This document shows, piece after piece, positions 24,101 to 36,722 of a DNA stretch of 64,000 bases (positions are counted from its first letter, which is position 1; every line of letters starts with the position of its first letter). A program made the translations under genes and the position numbers. Origin of the DNA: Escallonia rubra (Eukaryota; Streptophyta; Magnoliopsida; Escalloniales; Escalloniaceae); the NCBI GenBank assembly GCA_033065855.1, contig JAVXUO010001806.1:62001-126000 (forward strand), in the 5' to 3' direction. The notes under the pieces are model-generated. The model saw only the letters and a program-made list of their open reading frames with translations. It was not told the origin of the DNA and made no database searches.

Positions 24101-26894
24101 GTGGTATCATTAAAAAGTATTTCATTGTTCGTGCAAGCTTGCATATGTAAATTTGCACCATCTCTTGTTATTCCTGTTTCTTAATACCCTCCTATGCCAT
24201 ATGGGGTCCTATCATAATTGAAGTTTCACTAGTCGCACCATCAGTAGTTCTCACACTTGTTATTACTCTATCATACTTGCCTTTGTCAAATTACTTGTAG
24301 ACAATCCCTTTTCTCAGAAATCCTCCACGTAACTTTCCTGGGTACTTTGTCATTTGTTTTCTTTTAGATCTTGAAAGACAAAATCAGTATCCTTTTTGTG
24401 TTTTCGCTTTCAAATAACCCCATTAGTCACCTAATCAAGAAGATAGCTTCCATAGTGCATCTTTCAGCTACCCAAACCTTCATAAACATGACTCTGAAGC
24501 TTAATCCCCCAGAGTCGGTGCCACTTTGAATATCTTCTTATTCTTATATCTTTGCATTTTCTTAGGACCTAAGTTGTGGTTGACAAACCTAGTCAACCAA
24601 TCCAGTCCCTCATACCCAACAATCTTCAAACTTCAATAGTAATATCATCAGCCCTAAATTGTTTCCTCCTTTGATCTTTTTCAAAATATGTATACTTCAG
24701 ATTTGTAATAGTATGAAATTCTACAATTAGTATCATTAAAACAATCGCCTAGTTCTCCTCAATTCTCTTCTTTTTCTTTTTCATTTAACAACTTCGAAGC
24801 TCTCCTAAAAGACTTAAGATGCCAAAGCTGGAGTATTCCTGTTAGTTAGGCTAATTTTTTGTTTTTCATCTCTGAAATGTAAATAGATAAGTTTTAGAGT
24901 TATTTACTCTAGTAGCTTGTACTTAGTTTGTGCTTATTGGCATAGAGGAAACTTCACAAAAAAAAAGAAAAGAGGAAGGGTTACCGAGTTATCTAAATTC
25001 TCTTTGCCTTAAAATACCTTCTTCTGTTTTCCTCTTTGAGATGGAGGGGGATGGGTTTTACTGTTGGAAACTATGCTTCCTTTTTACTATGGAAGCAACT
25101 TATGTCATTTGTTATCTAAAATCATCTGCATCTTTTTGGTCCTTGAATTGCAGGAAAAATATAGAAGATTTCATCCCAGATTACCGGTTACTGTTGCGGA
25201 AACACTTCTTTGTGCCGATCCTCAAATTGAATTGCCTCTTTGGTTGGTTCATATGTTTAAGGTAAACACTTCGTATGTTAAAGATGTGAATTCTACATGC
25301 ATACTTAAGAGACTTCTAAAAACTCATTTATTTTGAGGACGGTCGCTCTTTTGAAAGGTATTCCTAGCTTACTGTATTGTTCTAATATAAACCTTCCAAG
25401 ACCTCTATTGATCACGTTGGCTTTTCATCTTATCAATCTTGAAGTTATTTCTTTCTTTAGATCTTCAGAATGTTGGATGTAATATCGTCCTCTGATTGGC
25501 CTCAATCAAGTCTGCTTACCTCTCTTCATATGGTCCCCTGTTACAATGTGTATCATCTTTGTTTTTTATAGCATTAAATGTTGTGATTGCATAATATAAT
25601 GCCTTCTGTCAACTATACGTAGACATACATAATGCATACGTTTTCTTATAACTCTTTTACCATTTTATACAGTGCGTTCCAAGGGAAAGCTGTTGGGGAA
25701 TGGCTGGAAATGAATTGAACCCTTCGTCATTGTTTCAGTTGTACGTGGATTATGGTCGATATGCTGAAGCTACTAACTTGCTACTTGAATACATCGAATC
25801 CTTTGCATCAATGGTAAGTTGCTTGATTAGCATTTTAAATTATGCCTGCGCAAGCAAAAGTTGAATTGTGCACTTGGGCCCTTCTCCTTCTTTCTGGAAG
25901 CAGAATTCTGAGTTTGGATGGGTCTCGTTTACGTGAGAGATATTAATGGTCCTCAACAATTTTATCTATTCGTGATCCACCCAGGGTAAGTTATATATTG
26001 TGTGAATCAACTGGTGACCCTGATTATACGGCTTGATTGAGTTTTTATGTGAAGTTGGATCGTGCATGCATGCATCAGATTTACTCACCCCCACCCACCT
26101 ATCCACACACAAACACAGTAAATGCTGATGGCTAGGCCTTGAACATAATTTGATCTCTTGTGTGCTGGCTTTGAATCATGGATAACTAATGTTGCTGTCA
26201 GAGCAGTTGTTTAGTTTTAGTAGTAGTTATCTCTGGGTCGATATAGTTTCTCAACAGAAGCCATACATCTTAATGTTGCTGTGTATACTGAGATCGTGAA
26301 GATGCTTATCCATTTATATTCTGGTAGTTAAATAGTCTTATCTTTTGTAATTTGTGACCTTTTCAAGAAATTTTGATAATACGGAAAAGGTCTCATCTTT
26401 TAATTTGATCCTCCACTCTTTGGGTGATAGCTTTCATTTCCTTTAATGACCTGTCTATTGAAGGTGGATTAATACCATCTAAGGCTTTCTTAAACACGGC
26501 CAGGCGGCGTAAAGCTGTTGCACATCTGTTCAATGATATGAGTTGACTGTATCCTTAAGCAAGTTGCCATTACCTGCAGAGACCTACGGACATCATCCGC
26601 CGGAAAAGGGCGGGTGCGGTTTGGTTCCCTTACACGACGATTGAGCGCTTGTGGTGTAAACTTGAGGAATCCATTCGCTCGGGTCACAGGATTGAGCAAT
26701 GTGAAAAGCTGAAAAAACTGATACACGGGGCTCTAGTGAACCATCTCAATCAAGTATGCTCTTCTTGTTCGACAGCCTTCTTTTGTATTGATATAATTCC
26801 GTTGCCATGTTCAAGTGAATTATAATCGTTACCAATATTCTGTTTTCAGCTAAAAGTCGACTCGGATGATGTGCTGTCTTCTGCAACCTGTTAA
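6142..26894 (+). CDS. NUP160: Nuclear pore complex protein NUP160 (SAR1), complete
   Basis: Exons: 6142-6338, 8619-8751, 8848-9112, 9437-9497, 12002-12159, 12610-12695, 13696-13800, 13898-13995, 14572-14692, 15362-15544, 15621-15813, 15925-16493, 19122-19284, 19684-19961, 20065-20252, 21115-21191, 21276-21610, 22240-22308, 22400-22718, 22839-22958, 23302-23410, 23516-23587, 23697-23832, 25154-25261, 25673-25813, 26580-26753, 26850-26894. They total 4,503 nt, or 1,500 residues plus TAA, the length I recall for Arabidopsis NUP160. Colinear blocks include LHSDGILRVWDLS, LLPGVHHNTVLRATL, ADQLFQSSEHSSDDLLW, LFANISGQ-region helices and SFEMHRHNWRRAASYIY. The N-terminal third is the Nup120/160 beta-propeller; the rest is the alpha-helical stack. 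Known role: scaffold subunit of the Nup107-160 (Y) complex, acting in mRNA export and auxin signalling. Introns 5 and 18 start with GC. The start is the first ATG after the pyrimidine-rich leader and gives a SLAGIEVPVIGSD N-terminus like that of AtNUP160. Confidence 0.96.
6339..8618 (+). other. NUP160 intron 1 (2.3 kb)
   Basis: GT donor after a split Trp codon. The AG acceptor follows an oligo-A run at 8600-8615 in place of a normal pyrimidine tract. Short open frames inside (for example 7854-8238) show no domain and are treated as intron noise. Confidence 0.8.
10365..11130. repeat. Three-copy tandem repeat in NUP160 intron 4
   Basis: A block recurs three times within the 2.5-kb intron 9498-12001. 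Each copy holds an 'AGACGGATCTCC' segment, a 'CTGCAGTCGACATTCT' segment (variants CTGTAGTCGACATTC and CTGCAGTCGGCATTC), then 'GACTGCTGTTATG' and 'GAACTTTGCTGC'. The CAGTCG segment falls near 10460, 10655 and 10921, so the spacing is about 200-265 bp. Copies 2 and 3 also share a 'GGAGCGCCAAGAATT' extension. Not coding. Confidence 0.75.
16494..19121 (+). other. NUP160 intron 12 (2.6 kb), repeat-derived content
   Basis: The longest introns of the gene are 4 and 12. This one contains a 135-codon open frame at 17747-18154 without a recognisable domain. It also has two related segments around 18155-18200 and 18312-18350, each holding a 'TTGGCTAGC/TTGCCTAGC...GGTTGAGGCATG/GGGTGAGGCATG' pattern, and a GC-richer patch at 18600-18800. 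The texture suggests old transposon debris, but no family can be named. Confidence 0.4.
19376..19551 (+). other. Candidate cassette (poison) exon in NUP160 intron 13
   Basis: A 176-nt stretch is flanked by a good acceptor (TTATAG) and donor (GTAGGC). It is open in the phase delivered by exon 13. It has no counterpart in the NUP160 protein as I recall it. Its length leaves remainder 2 on division by 3, so inclusion would shift exon 14 out of frame and soon meet a stop. Not included in the CDS above. Confidence 0.3.
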
Positions 26895-29061
26895 GATGTG
26901 AAAGTGCAAGCCGATCTAGGCCTTGAGTATATCCTCCCATCAATGAGCCACATCTGATATTTTGATGAGATTATCAGCAGCTCTTTAAAAGCAAGAATGA
27001 AGTACACATAGCAGTGTACAATGAAATTTAGTTAACCCTCCCCAAGGAAAAGTTGGAAGGAATAGCAAAAAATAGTGCCCTTCCAAGGTAACAGCTGCGC
27101 CGACTGACTGAATATTGGAACGGAACCTATATAGCGGGTTTGTAATGTTGGCGCTTTGATGAAGGCAAGGCACCAAGCAGCCGCTGTCTTACAAATTCGG
27201 TGCTCAACTTTTGTTGATACAGCAAGAATAGGTATCCGTGGATCGAGAAGAGAAGTCTTTAATTTCATTAGCAATTTTACTTCTCTAGTTGTTTGTAGAG
27301 GTTTTATCATAACTGCATCTGGTCTCCAAGGTGAACAGCCTCTGAACGCGCGTATGTGTATTTATGAGAGGGTGCGCGCGTATGTGTGTATGTCTAAACG
27401 AGTGTTTATCTGCAATCAGTTTCAGTTTTGTTTAATTTAGCCTATTTACGACATAATGTGTTCTGACTTAGACTTATCATTCTAACTTAAACTCACCATT
27501 CTACTGTTAAAACGGTAGAGGTAGCGATTTCATTGTCAGCTAAAGGTTGTCTCGGAAAGGTTATGGTTGTTTCATAACATTGTACTTCGTACTGCTACGT
27601 CATTCACATTTTAACTATAGTACTATTTGCATTTCATTGGATTTTTATTATTTTTAATATTTTGCTTAGTCGAGTAGAGGTATGGAGTCGAGCAATATTT
27701 GTTTTGTCGATGATTGTTATTTGAATTCAATTCTAAACGCGTTTATGTGGATAAAACCTATCTTAAAATTTAGAATATGTAAGAGAGACGAGAGGAAAAA
27801 AATAGACGCCAGGAGATGTTATAAAAGTCAACAAATCGTAAGCATCAAAGAAAGTTTGGAGAAGTCAATGTGGGTTATTAACAATTCGAAAAAGACTACA
27901 TCAAGAGGGAAAACTTTAGAAGAACGATTACAATAACAAATAAGAACATGGATGTGAGTCAAACAAAGGAAGAGACAACTAAATTCAAAGCGCTTCTAGA
28001 AAACTCGGTCAGTCCATAAGTTCTAGACTCGGTCAGGTTTACCTTTACCTTAAGGGTATTATGCCATGTTTGTCGTCAAATTATTTTAAGAGGTGTATGT
28101 TTAGTATTTTTATGTGTGTTTTTACTTTCACGATTTTCGTTTTCAATTAGAAAATACGCTCCTATATTTTTATCATTTTTCACTAAAAAAAATTTGCTAC
28201 TTTTTTGACACTGGGTTTAGTTTTTTGTCACTGTTGGAACAATTTTATCTAAAACGAAAATTGAAAATGATAAAGATACACAAAAAAATCAGTACAAGAA
28301 ACACAGAAAATGAAAATGATAACAGTACGGCCTAGATATCCAGCTTTTCAGTTTTGTAGTGTGATTGGGATTCCCTTGGTCCGGGGTCTTGATGAAATTG
28401 ATAGGATTGGACTTCACTATAATCAATTAAGTTGAGTGTCAAAAGCATTTTGGTATAGAAAAGAAAAAACTTGGAAAACAATGCAAGGTTTGCACGTGTT
28501 TTCTGGTTGGAAAGCATTCCCATCCTAGTGATTAATATCTATTAACTTTTATTCCATCAATAAGAATTAATTATATATATGTAGTGTTTTTGTTGGGCAA
28601 ATAGAAATGTGTTGAAAGTATAAATATGCACAGTTGCAAGAATATTAAAAAAAAGTGAAACAACGTACAACAAATTTCGAATGACTTAAATATATCTACT
28701 GGTCGCACTTGGAGTGGTCTTTCCCATTAGGTTATAACCCACAATGGGATTTTTTTTTATTTATAAATTTTACATAATGAAAATGAAGAGTAACATCAAA
28801 TTGAGTAATATCTTTGATCTAAAAAAGTGTGATCAAGGTTGTACTTTTCTCTTTCTTAGCCCGATGCTTAACCCAAGCTAGCACGAAATATGAAGATGGA
28901 TAGTAATGATCGATGATCCATACATGTTAAAACAATGGGCATTTGTTTTGAAGGACTCAGATTAACATTTATTGATCACGTAACTCAAAATTCTAATACG
29001 ATCTTTCTATCATTGATTGACACTCCTTCTCAAAGTTAATTTTAGATGTTTAATTTGTTTT
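26895..29061. other. NUP160 3' UTR and spacer up to the duplicated segment
   Basis: No gene seen. Short frames at 27156-27440 and 27682-27936 lack domains. A direct repeat of about 124 bp sits at the right end: CAGATTAACATTTATTGA occurs near 28958 and again near 29082. The second occurrence lies at the left border of duplicated unit A. Confidence 0.5.
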
Positions 29062-29397
29062 CTTTAAAAGTATGAGACATTCAGATTAACATTTATTGAT
29101 CGTGTAACTCAAAATTCTGATACGAGTAAGTTTCGTGTTAACGATCTTTCTATCATTGATACTTCTTTCAAAATTAATGTTAGACGTTCAATTTCTTTTT
29201 TTCCCGTAAAAGTACTTATCTCTATCAATTTCCTTTATCTTTCCTTTTTTGGTCATAATAGTGAAAGTGAGGTGAGGTGTGCTGTGGGTAAAAAGTGAAA
29301 GTCAGGTTTGGTGGGCGAAACTTCACGCAATATCTCGTTAGTCTTTTGATTTCAAAACAAACCTGATCATTAAATTTTTTGATGAGTAAAACCGAAG

Positions 29398-31362
29398 AAA
29401 ACTCTTTGTCTGCTTGCTGCTAACATTTCTTGACCAACGATTTGCCCAACGACTTCCAATTTTGTAAAGCAGAAGGTACTCGCCGGAGCTCAGGCGACCC
29501 AACGGCGGCGACCGGGACGGCAACTGTAAGTATGCGAATGAAACCCTAAATCCTTTAGTTGCTTTTGCTCACGATTTGTCAACTGACGCTTCAAATGCTC
29601 GGATTCGTTTCACACTTCGTTTTGTTAGCTCTGTGTATACCCAGATTTCATGTAGTCTTATATTTTACTGGAATAGAGACGGGCTAAATTCATGAATTTA
29701 TATAGGTTGCAGTTTATTTATTTATTTTGTGTATGTGGGATTGTGACATATGATATCGGGTCAAATTGTGGGAATTTTAAAAGTGATTAAACTCTCGAGT
29801 GAATTACTTGTTTTCTTTTTTGGTAATGGTATATATTCAGTCGAAAACTATGTAGAACACATTGTTAGGGCGTATCCTACTGAACAAATTTCAACAAGAA
29901 ACTCTTGCTGGGAGCAGTGCTGGAAAAATGTCTACAATTCCATTTGTACTAGATATAATATACTGCCACAAAAGAGTTCCCTTTAGTCACTTGCGCAGCT
30001 TATCAAGCTCCTCCTTGCCACCCTTTTGCTTGTCTCGGCAATCTATTTCTCATAACATTCCAGACCTGTGAGGAAAGATAACATTTGAATAACCGGATTT
30101 GCACACTAGGCCGAAAGCACTAGCAAAGTTGCCTTGGGTGGTCTATGGATTTGCATTAGCATGAAAGGCTAAGTCATTGTTGTTAGTCAGATAAACAAGC
30201 AGGGGGCGTTGGATCTCCCTGTCTTAGACCTTTAGCACTATCAAAGAAGTCTTGCATTGTCCGTACTCACTGAGAATCTGAGGAATTTGCAAAACGCTGC
30301 TAAGTCCACTACATTGTTTGAGGTGGGAAATTTGATTTTTCAAGGAAATAGGGGATCATATTTTATGGCTCTCCTTGTAGGACCACCAGGTTTTTGTTAA
30401 TTCCTGGTGATACTTGCATTAACAAAATGCTGTTACCACGGATCTTTGTTCCACAAAGGCTGCCTGTCTTCCACCCGCAAGCTCATATATTACAGGTTTT
30501 AATCTTTCCGTGATCACTTCAGATGGTCATATTGCTTCAGCGAGTTTAAGATCTTTCATTGTGTTGGAAGAGTTGAGTCTTATGAATACGGGTGAGCATT
30601 GTAGAATTACATTACTTTAGGAGTTAGCCAGTTGCGAAATAGGAAATCTTAGCAGTAGTTATGTCCTCTGGTATTCTGAAAGAACCATATGAAAAAGAAC
30701 TGACAGCGCTAGAGCTGCATAACTTGCCCTGAACGAAGATCTTACATGATAAAAGGTCCTTTACATTCCATTTTGCCAAGTAAGGCCATTTATACTCGAG
30801 GCTGGCTAGCTTCTTGGGTCGTCACTTAACGGCAACTTAACTTTTTCTTCTCTTCCTCATCTCATCAATAGACTTCCATGACGTACATAAATGCCTTGTT
30901 AAATGAGACCATTATATTATATATCTCCCGTGCACAGTGTGAGTTGTAATTTGATATGTTCCTTAGTTTTCTTTTTTTTCTTTTTTAAGAAAAGAGTTGA
31001 GTTGGATAGACTAATCACCAGTTATAATCTCGATATGGGTATCCTACTTCCTATTGGGTAGGTATCAGGCATTTGGGGCGTGTTGACATGTTGTCACCCA
31101 TAGGCTACGCGCTAATTAGTGCATAGTCATAGCTTATTAATGTGGAAGCGTCATTCTTGGTGTCTAAGCGATGTACTTAGAATTACCTCGTATAAGATGT
31201 TTTGGGGTTTCAGATTACTTAGAATTACCATGGGTAGTGTATTTTGGCAGCTTGATAATGATTAATAAATCTGACAGCTTCTAACTTATTTAATCTATTA
31301 ATGCCCCTGTTGATCAACACTCTCCTTTTTCCCCTTGATAGATTTCTGGTGTCTCAGCAAAG
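29398..31362 (+). other. 5' UTR of TVP38-like gene A with a long leader intron
   Basis: A GC-rich leader around 29460-29525 ends in a strong donor (CT|GTAAGTATG at 29526). An acceptor CTTGATAG ends at 31341, 21 nt before the ATG. The intron of about 1.8 kb is matched in copy B (44633-46344). The transcription start was not determined. Short frames inside (29750-30071) are shadows. Confidence 0.55.
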
Positions 31363-32883
31363 ATGCCAGACTTGCCGGAATTAGGTAAACAAACTACAAA
31401 TACTGGGAATCAAGGAAGGGAGGACAGCGAATATGTAAGGCTGGTTATATCCAATGAGCCAAGGATACTTGAAGCTGATAGCTTGCGACCACAGCAACGG
31501 AGAAATAAGTCATGCATATGGTGGATAAAGGCCATTATACTGTGTTTTGCAACTATTATAATTCTTCTCACGTTTGTGAAATGGGGAGTTCCATTTGTTT
31601 TTGAGAAGGTATACCCCCTTCTTAGCTCATTATTTTTTTTCTTTTTCTTGTAATTTTTTCATAATTGAAGGACAAAATATGATTAGTTAACCACCATTGG
31701 TTTTATCAATGTATCACTGTGCCTTCACTTGTTGTCCAACTCTTGGACCATAGTTCACTTTCTGTACATTGATTTTTATTAGTTTTAAGCATATGGCAGA
31801 ACTAAACGTTTACTTCTGGTTTAACCTAGGTACTTCTTCCAATAATGCAATGGGAAGCCACTTCGTTTGGGCGTCCAGTTCTTGCCATTATACTTGTTGC
31901 ATCTCTGGCATTTTTCCCTGTTTTATTGATCCCCTCTGGCCCTTCCATGTGGCTGGCTGGGATGATTTTCGGTTATGGTCTTGGGTTTGTTATAATCATG
32001 GTGGGGACAACTGTGGGGATGATTCTTCCATATTTAATTGGTTTACTCTTCCGTGATCGGATCCATGTAAGACATCCAAACCTTGGTGATACCTGTACCT
32101 AATGCAGCTGTGCGATATTATTGACTTCTCATTCATGCTTCTTTTTCCTTCCCTGTCGTTATCACATGCAGCAATGGTTAAAGAGATGGCCGCAGAAAGC
32201 TGCTATGATTAGACTGGCTGGCGAAGGAAGCTGGTTTCATCAATTTAAAGTGGTTGCAATATTTAGAGTGTCACCATTTCCGTACACAATATTCAACTAT
32301 GCAATAGTGGTGACGAGTATGAGATTCTGGCCCTACTTGTGGGGTTCAATCGCAGGAATGGTTCCTGAAGCTTTTATTTACATCTACAGGTTAGTAGTTT
32401 TAAGTCATCCCCAACACACACAACACCCCCCCCCCCCCCCTTTCCGAAACAAACACCCACCCCACCAAAGGAATGACAGAAAAGGAGTACGAATTGAATA
32501 AGAAGGGACATTTATACTTCCCTTTGTACTTTGCGTCCATTAAATTTCCTCTGTTGGGATATAGTGAACTTGAATAAACTGATCTTTCTTCGTTTGTGAT
32601 TTATTCCCGTTTTTATCTACTCTTTTGCAGTGGTCGTTTGATAAGGACATTTGCAGATGTTCAGTATGGGAACCATCATCTGACTCCGGTGGAGATTATC
32701 TACAACATTATTTCCTTCATCATTGCAATCATCACAACAGTTGCTTTTACCATCTACGCAAAAAGAACTTTAAATGAGCTGAAAATGGCGGACAGCAATG
32801 GATTAGAAGCCCCTGTCACGGAAATGGAGAAACTTCCGCTTGAAAGGCCTAAGCATCTGGGCTTTTCATCGCCGTTTACATAG
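31363..32883 (+). CDS. TVP38/TMEM64 family (VTT / SNARE-associated) membrane protein, copy A
   Basis: Exons: 31363-31608, 31830-32066, 32172-32389, 32631-32883; 317 residues plus TAG. A cytosolic N-terminus of about 50 residues is followed by a first membrane segment ([19 protein letters not shown]). Then come hydrophobic helices with the VTT core: [15 protein letters not shown], a Gly-rich turn, [14 protein letters not shown] (the R-x-SP-x-P family motif) and [15 protein letters not shown]. The tail is charged and hydrophilic. The family is DedA-like; members act in Golgi, ER or endosomal membranes and animal relatives are lipid scramblases. No substrate is known for this plant group. AATAAA at 33066-33071 is a likely poly(A) signal. 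The convergent MLO gene stops 202 bp downstream. Confidence 0.92.
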
Positions 32884-33085
32884 CTTTATGGGACAGGTAG
32901 CTAGTGTAAATAATCGAAACTCGTTAGGGGTTCCCTTTACCTCCCTTAGTGTTTGTAACTAGATAAAAGGGAAACACAGGAAACACTCTAGTAATACGAA
33001 AGGCAAAATGTGTGTTTTTGTTGAGAAATCATGTCTTCAGTGCATCATATGTTTTGGTTAACTTCAATAAATCTGATGAACAAAC

Positions 33086-36000
33086 TCAAGGGGTCGATGA
33101 CATTTGAACATGGTCAGCACAAGAAAGCTCAATTATTGCTTGATCCACAGCTGCTGTTCCTTCCCCAGCATAAATAGTAGATCCAAATGGTTCTTCTTTG
33201 TCCATTCTGTCAATCCGAGGTTTCTTTGATGTGCCAGATGCCCTTATATCCTCAGCCCAATTGGTAAAGATATTGTGCACAAATTTATCAAATATGCCCG
33301 GTTTAAACATGCTACCCATCTACATATAATCACAAGCCAAGGGTTAGGGGCAAAGCATACTTGAAATCAGCATGCTAAGAAGATTGGAGGAGTTGGAAAT
33401 AAAAGCGTAGTTAATAAAATTTTAGACTTTTGAAATAATGTCTCCTCTTAATGGGAAGGAGGCGTTATGTTGATTCAGCTTTTGTTTGTCTAGTTCCTCC
33501 TAAAAGTTTTATGAAGTACATCTACAACAGGGTGGATACATTACCTGGGTGACAAGAGCATACAAAGGCAAGGTGCTGTAACTACAAAGGACCTGAACAA
33601 TCACCCTGCATAAGATTGGACCAAGTATGAATAAAGGAAAATGGAACCATTACTACTATTACAAGCAGATTGTTGCTTACCCTATAACAAGTCTGGGAAT
33701 TATATAGCCCACTTTTTCCATAATGCACGATTTGAATCCGTACGTGGTCTGTGTAGGCGAAATTAGCATTAGTAATGTCGCAATCATTTGTAACTAAAAT
33801 ACTCATTGATGCCAATGCCTGTGGTAAAAGTGTGTTGCCAATTGGCTAATCAAGAGAAGTTAAAAAAAGTCACGAAAGAGGAAGAGTAAAACAATTTATC
33901 TACTTACCCAGATCCAAATGAAGAAAGCAATCTCAAAAGAGTTCTGAAACAAGATGAAGTGTATCAAGTATAGAACGATGCTGGGCCGATGAAACCAAAA
34001 ATGTTCATCTGAAGGCCTCACTGCATTGTCCCCTGCGCTTCTCTCTGCTCTTGCCAAGCTGGTTATAATGTATTCTAACTTAGCACCCACGACAAGTAGA
34101 AGCTGCCATTCACGGATTTATGTCGTTGCTTATACTTAAAAGAAAACCAGTGACAATCGAAAAGGATAGTCATTTCACTTACCACGAGTGGCAAAAAGGA
34201 TAACCAGAAGTACGTGTGCCACCCTGCAATTTGAAAGTTTAACCAAATCATCATATAGTTGAAGTGAGGTTGCAGTTTGTGGGTGGTTTAGTGACTGTAA
34301 GTGAAGAAAACTGTCAAGAGTGGACAAGAACTTACCTCCAATGTTCAGCAGCAAGAAGATCACTACAAAGAGCCACAAGTACCAGCTGGATAATGTAGTT
34401 GACAATCTCGAGCATTAGAAAACCAGTTATTCAGAGTGAAGTTCAACAAATTTAACAGGCTTACCTGATGCCTACAATTTTCTTGAAGTCATGCTCTAGT
34501 GTTCGCAACATGTACTTGTGAAAATCAAATTTGGGCTGTGAACGACAGTGTTCCTAATGGAAGGCAAACACCATTGCGAGCAAAAATTAGAGTACTATCA
34601 CGATAATACGAGCAGAATAAGTCATTTACTAAAGTTGTTCATTGTTTATAATCTCAGATTTACCCGTATAAATCCAGCTCGTAGTGCAATGTAGTCTGAC
34701 TTGGTAACTGAACCATAGAACTGTTTGAAGAATGATACCTACAAGCAGCAATATAAAGTCAAAAACAGATTTATATTCGTTTTGATTCTTTTGCAGTGTA
34801 ATCGACTATAGGGATTTTACGTGTTCAGAATTGTTTTCTGGCAGCACAAACGGATTGCTTGAAAAGTCAAGTGTGAATTCAGAAAAATTGCAAGTAACTG
34901 TGAGCATAAAGGAAAACTCACTATCCAACTCCCGACGAGTGTCTTTCTCCAGTGCCCCATTAGTACGCGATTCATGAAGAATTGACGATGATGACGACCA
35001 ATTGCTTGTGCTACACATTGAAATTCATACTTCAGATTAAATGATCAAAAAGGGCTTGCATTAATATCTTGTTCTATCAATACTTGAATATAAGAAACAA
35101 TAAAACCGAAGTACCATTTTGTGACTGTTCTATCTCCTCATGGATTGAATCCTCCCAGCGCTTCCACCGACGAATCTACTTATAGTAGAAAATTGCGAAC
35201 CATAAAATTGAGATATACATTACTTCAATAATGTTCACTTCGATAACATGTTGTATTATACACATAATTTGTTTACCAATAAAGCTTTTGTGAAATCTGA
35301 AGAAATATATACATATTTGATTTTCGCACTATCATAATGGACATTAAAACAATGTAGAAAGTGAAATCTCCTTTAGCCGATGAGCTGTTCATAATATCAT
35401 GCTAATTGTAATATAAAGTGGAGGTAGAATACATTACTTTTGCTCCTCCAAGAACCATGGTAGTGGCACAGAAGATGACATGAACAACTGCCAGTACAAA
35501 TATGAAAATATGTAGCTGGTGCAATGCTTCTAGCGATAACAATGGGACCTTTCCCTGTGAAAGCAAAACAGTTTCGGGGTAGGAGGTAAGAGAACAAGAA
35601 CACTTGAACAATGCAAGATGAGCATTATTTAAGAAACAAATGTTGCGCGTGTGTGTGTGTGTGTGTAGTTTGATGAAACTTCAAAAGCTTGAAATTTGAT
35701 AACATGGTACCAACCCAAGCCTTAATTCTTCTACAAAAGGTTATTGGGTTGCACGTATTAAGGATTCTTTCATCTATCCATAAAGCTTTTTAACTCTTTG
35801 TCAGAATTATTACTTGTGTGCACCGAACGGATGATGAAACTTTTTAAGTAGCTAGAATCTCATAAAATTGATACCTTACGTCCACAATTCTCTGGACCAG
35901 TATCCTCGGCCAAAAGCCGCCGCCCATTTCTTGCAATTTTCTGAGAATAATTTTCATGGATGCTAATCTCATGAGTACCACCTGAGGAGACCGGTTCCAT

Positions 36001-36722
36001 CTTGCATGGAAGCATGTAATTTGCCAGATGAGCAGGGATGCACATGCGGCTTACAAGGCCTTGAGAGACCGTTAAAAGAAGGGATATGAATCCCAGAAGC
36101 ATCAATTCTGGGAGATGAATGGAGGCAAAACCAAAAATGAGGGCAGTGATCAGCATATATAGGAACAAGTAAACATGCTGGACTAGTAACATTTTTCAAC
36201 TATGTACTTTTTCAAGTCCATATTTACCATTCTCCAACTTATGTTTAAGAATGAAGACAACTATGCGCGTTTCACAAGTACGGATCACAGACCTTCTTTT
36301 AATTTTTGCAAGGCCTCGAATAAAGCTTCTTGATCCTTACGCTGCAAACACTGGATACAACAGAACACATAGTTAACCAACAAGGCATTCCCTTTGAATG
36401 TTAAATCAGGTATCACGACACATTTACGAGACAAGACGCCCCGATAATGAAGAATTTACATTGTATAACTACCGCCATATGTGTGTACGCGACTTTGCTG
36501 AAAACTTGTTGGCAAATGGGCCACTCAAAACTCCAGAACAAGTAGAAATATGGTTAACCGTTGCAAGAAAAGATATGCCAAGGGTGGTTAAGGAGCTTAT
36601 AATACCTTTCCGATCCGATGAAGACCGCGCTCAGCAGCTAGAGATATAAGAACAATGACGAAGCAGACAAGAGCGACTATCCACGTTGGTGTGAACTCTA
36701 TAGAGCGCGACTCCTCTGCCAT
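33086..36722 (-). CDS. MLO-like seven-transmembrane protein, copy A
   Basis: Fourteen exons on the minus strand, in transcript order: 36606-36722, 36293-36350, 35875-36107, 35438-35554, 35115-35175, 34922-35010, 34664-34738, 34465-34553, 34336-34385, 34183-34223, 33908-34102, 33681-33748, 33545-33605, 33086-33319. They encode 495 residues plus TGA with all phases closing. MLO hallmarks: [20 protein letters not shown] (TM1), [36 protein letters not shown], the basic loop with [18 protein letters not shown] and [40 protein letters not shown], and [17 protein letters not shown] (TM7). The C-terminal tail is short. [11 protein letters not shown] occupies the calmodulin-binding site but is less basic than usual. 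Sequence resembles the MLO1 group more than the powdery-mildew susceptibility group, by memory only. MLO proteins are calmodulin-regulated plasma-membrane proteins. Confidence 0.93.
35644..35667. repeat. (GT)n microsatellite in MLO intron 3, copy A
   Basis: A GCGCGTGTGTGTG run is longer here than at the matching site of copy B (about 50695-50708), so repeat number changed after the duplication. Confidence 0.7.

Noticed and set aside
29862-30071. Small ORF in the TVP38 leader intron (also 44894-45103)
   Set aside because: No domain; similarity between the two is explained by the segmental duplication, and substitutions show no coding pattern.
33582-33815. 77-codon minus-strand frame beginning [13 protein letters not shown]
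   Set aside because: It overlaps MLO exon 12 in the wrong frame. The correct frame starts at 33748 ([13 protein letters not shown]) and continues the MLO family sequence.
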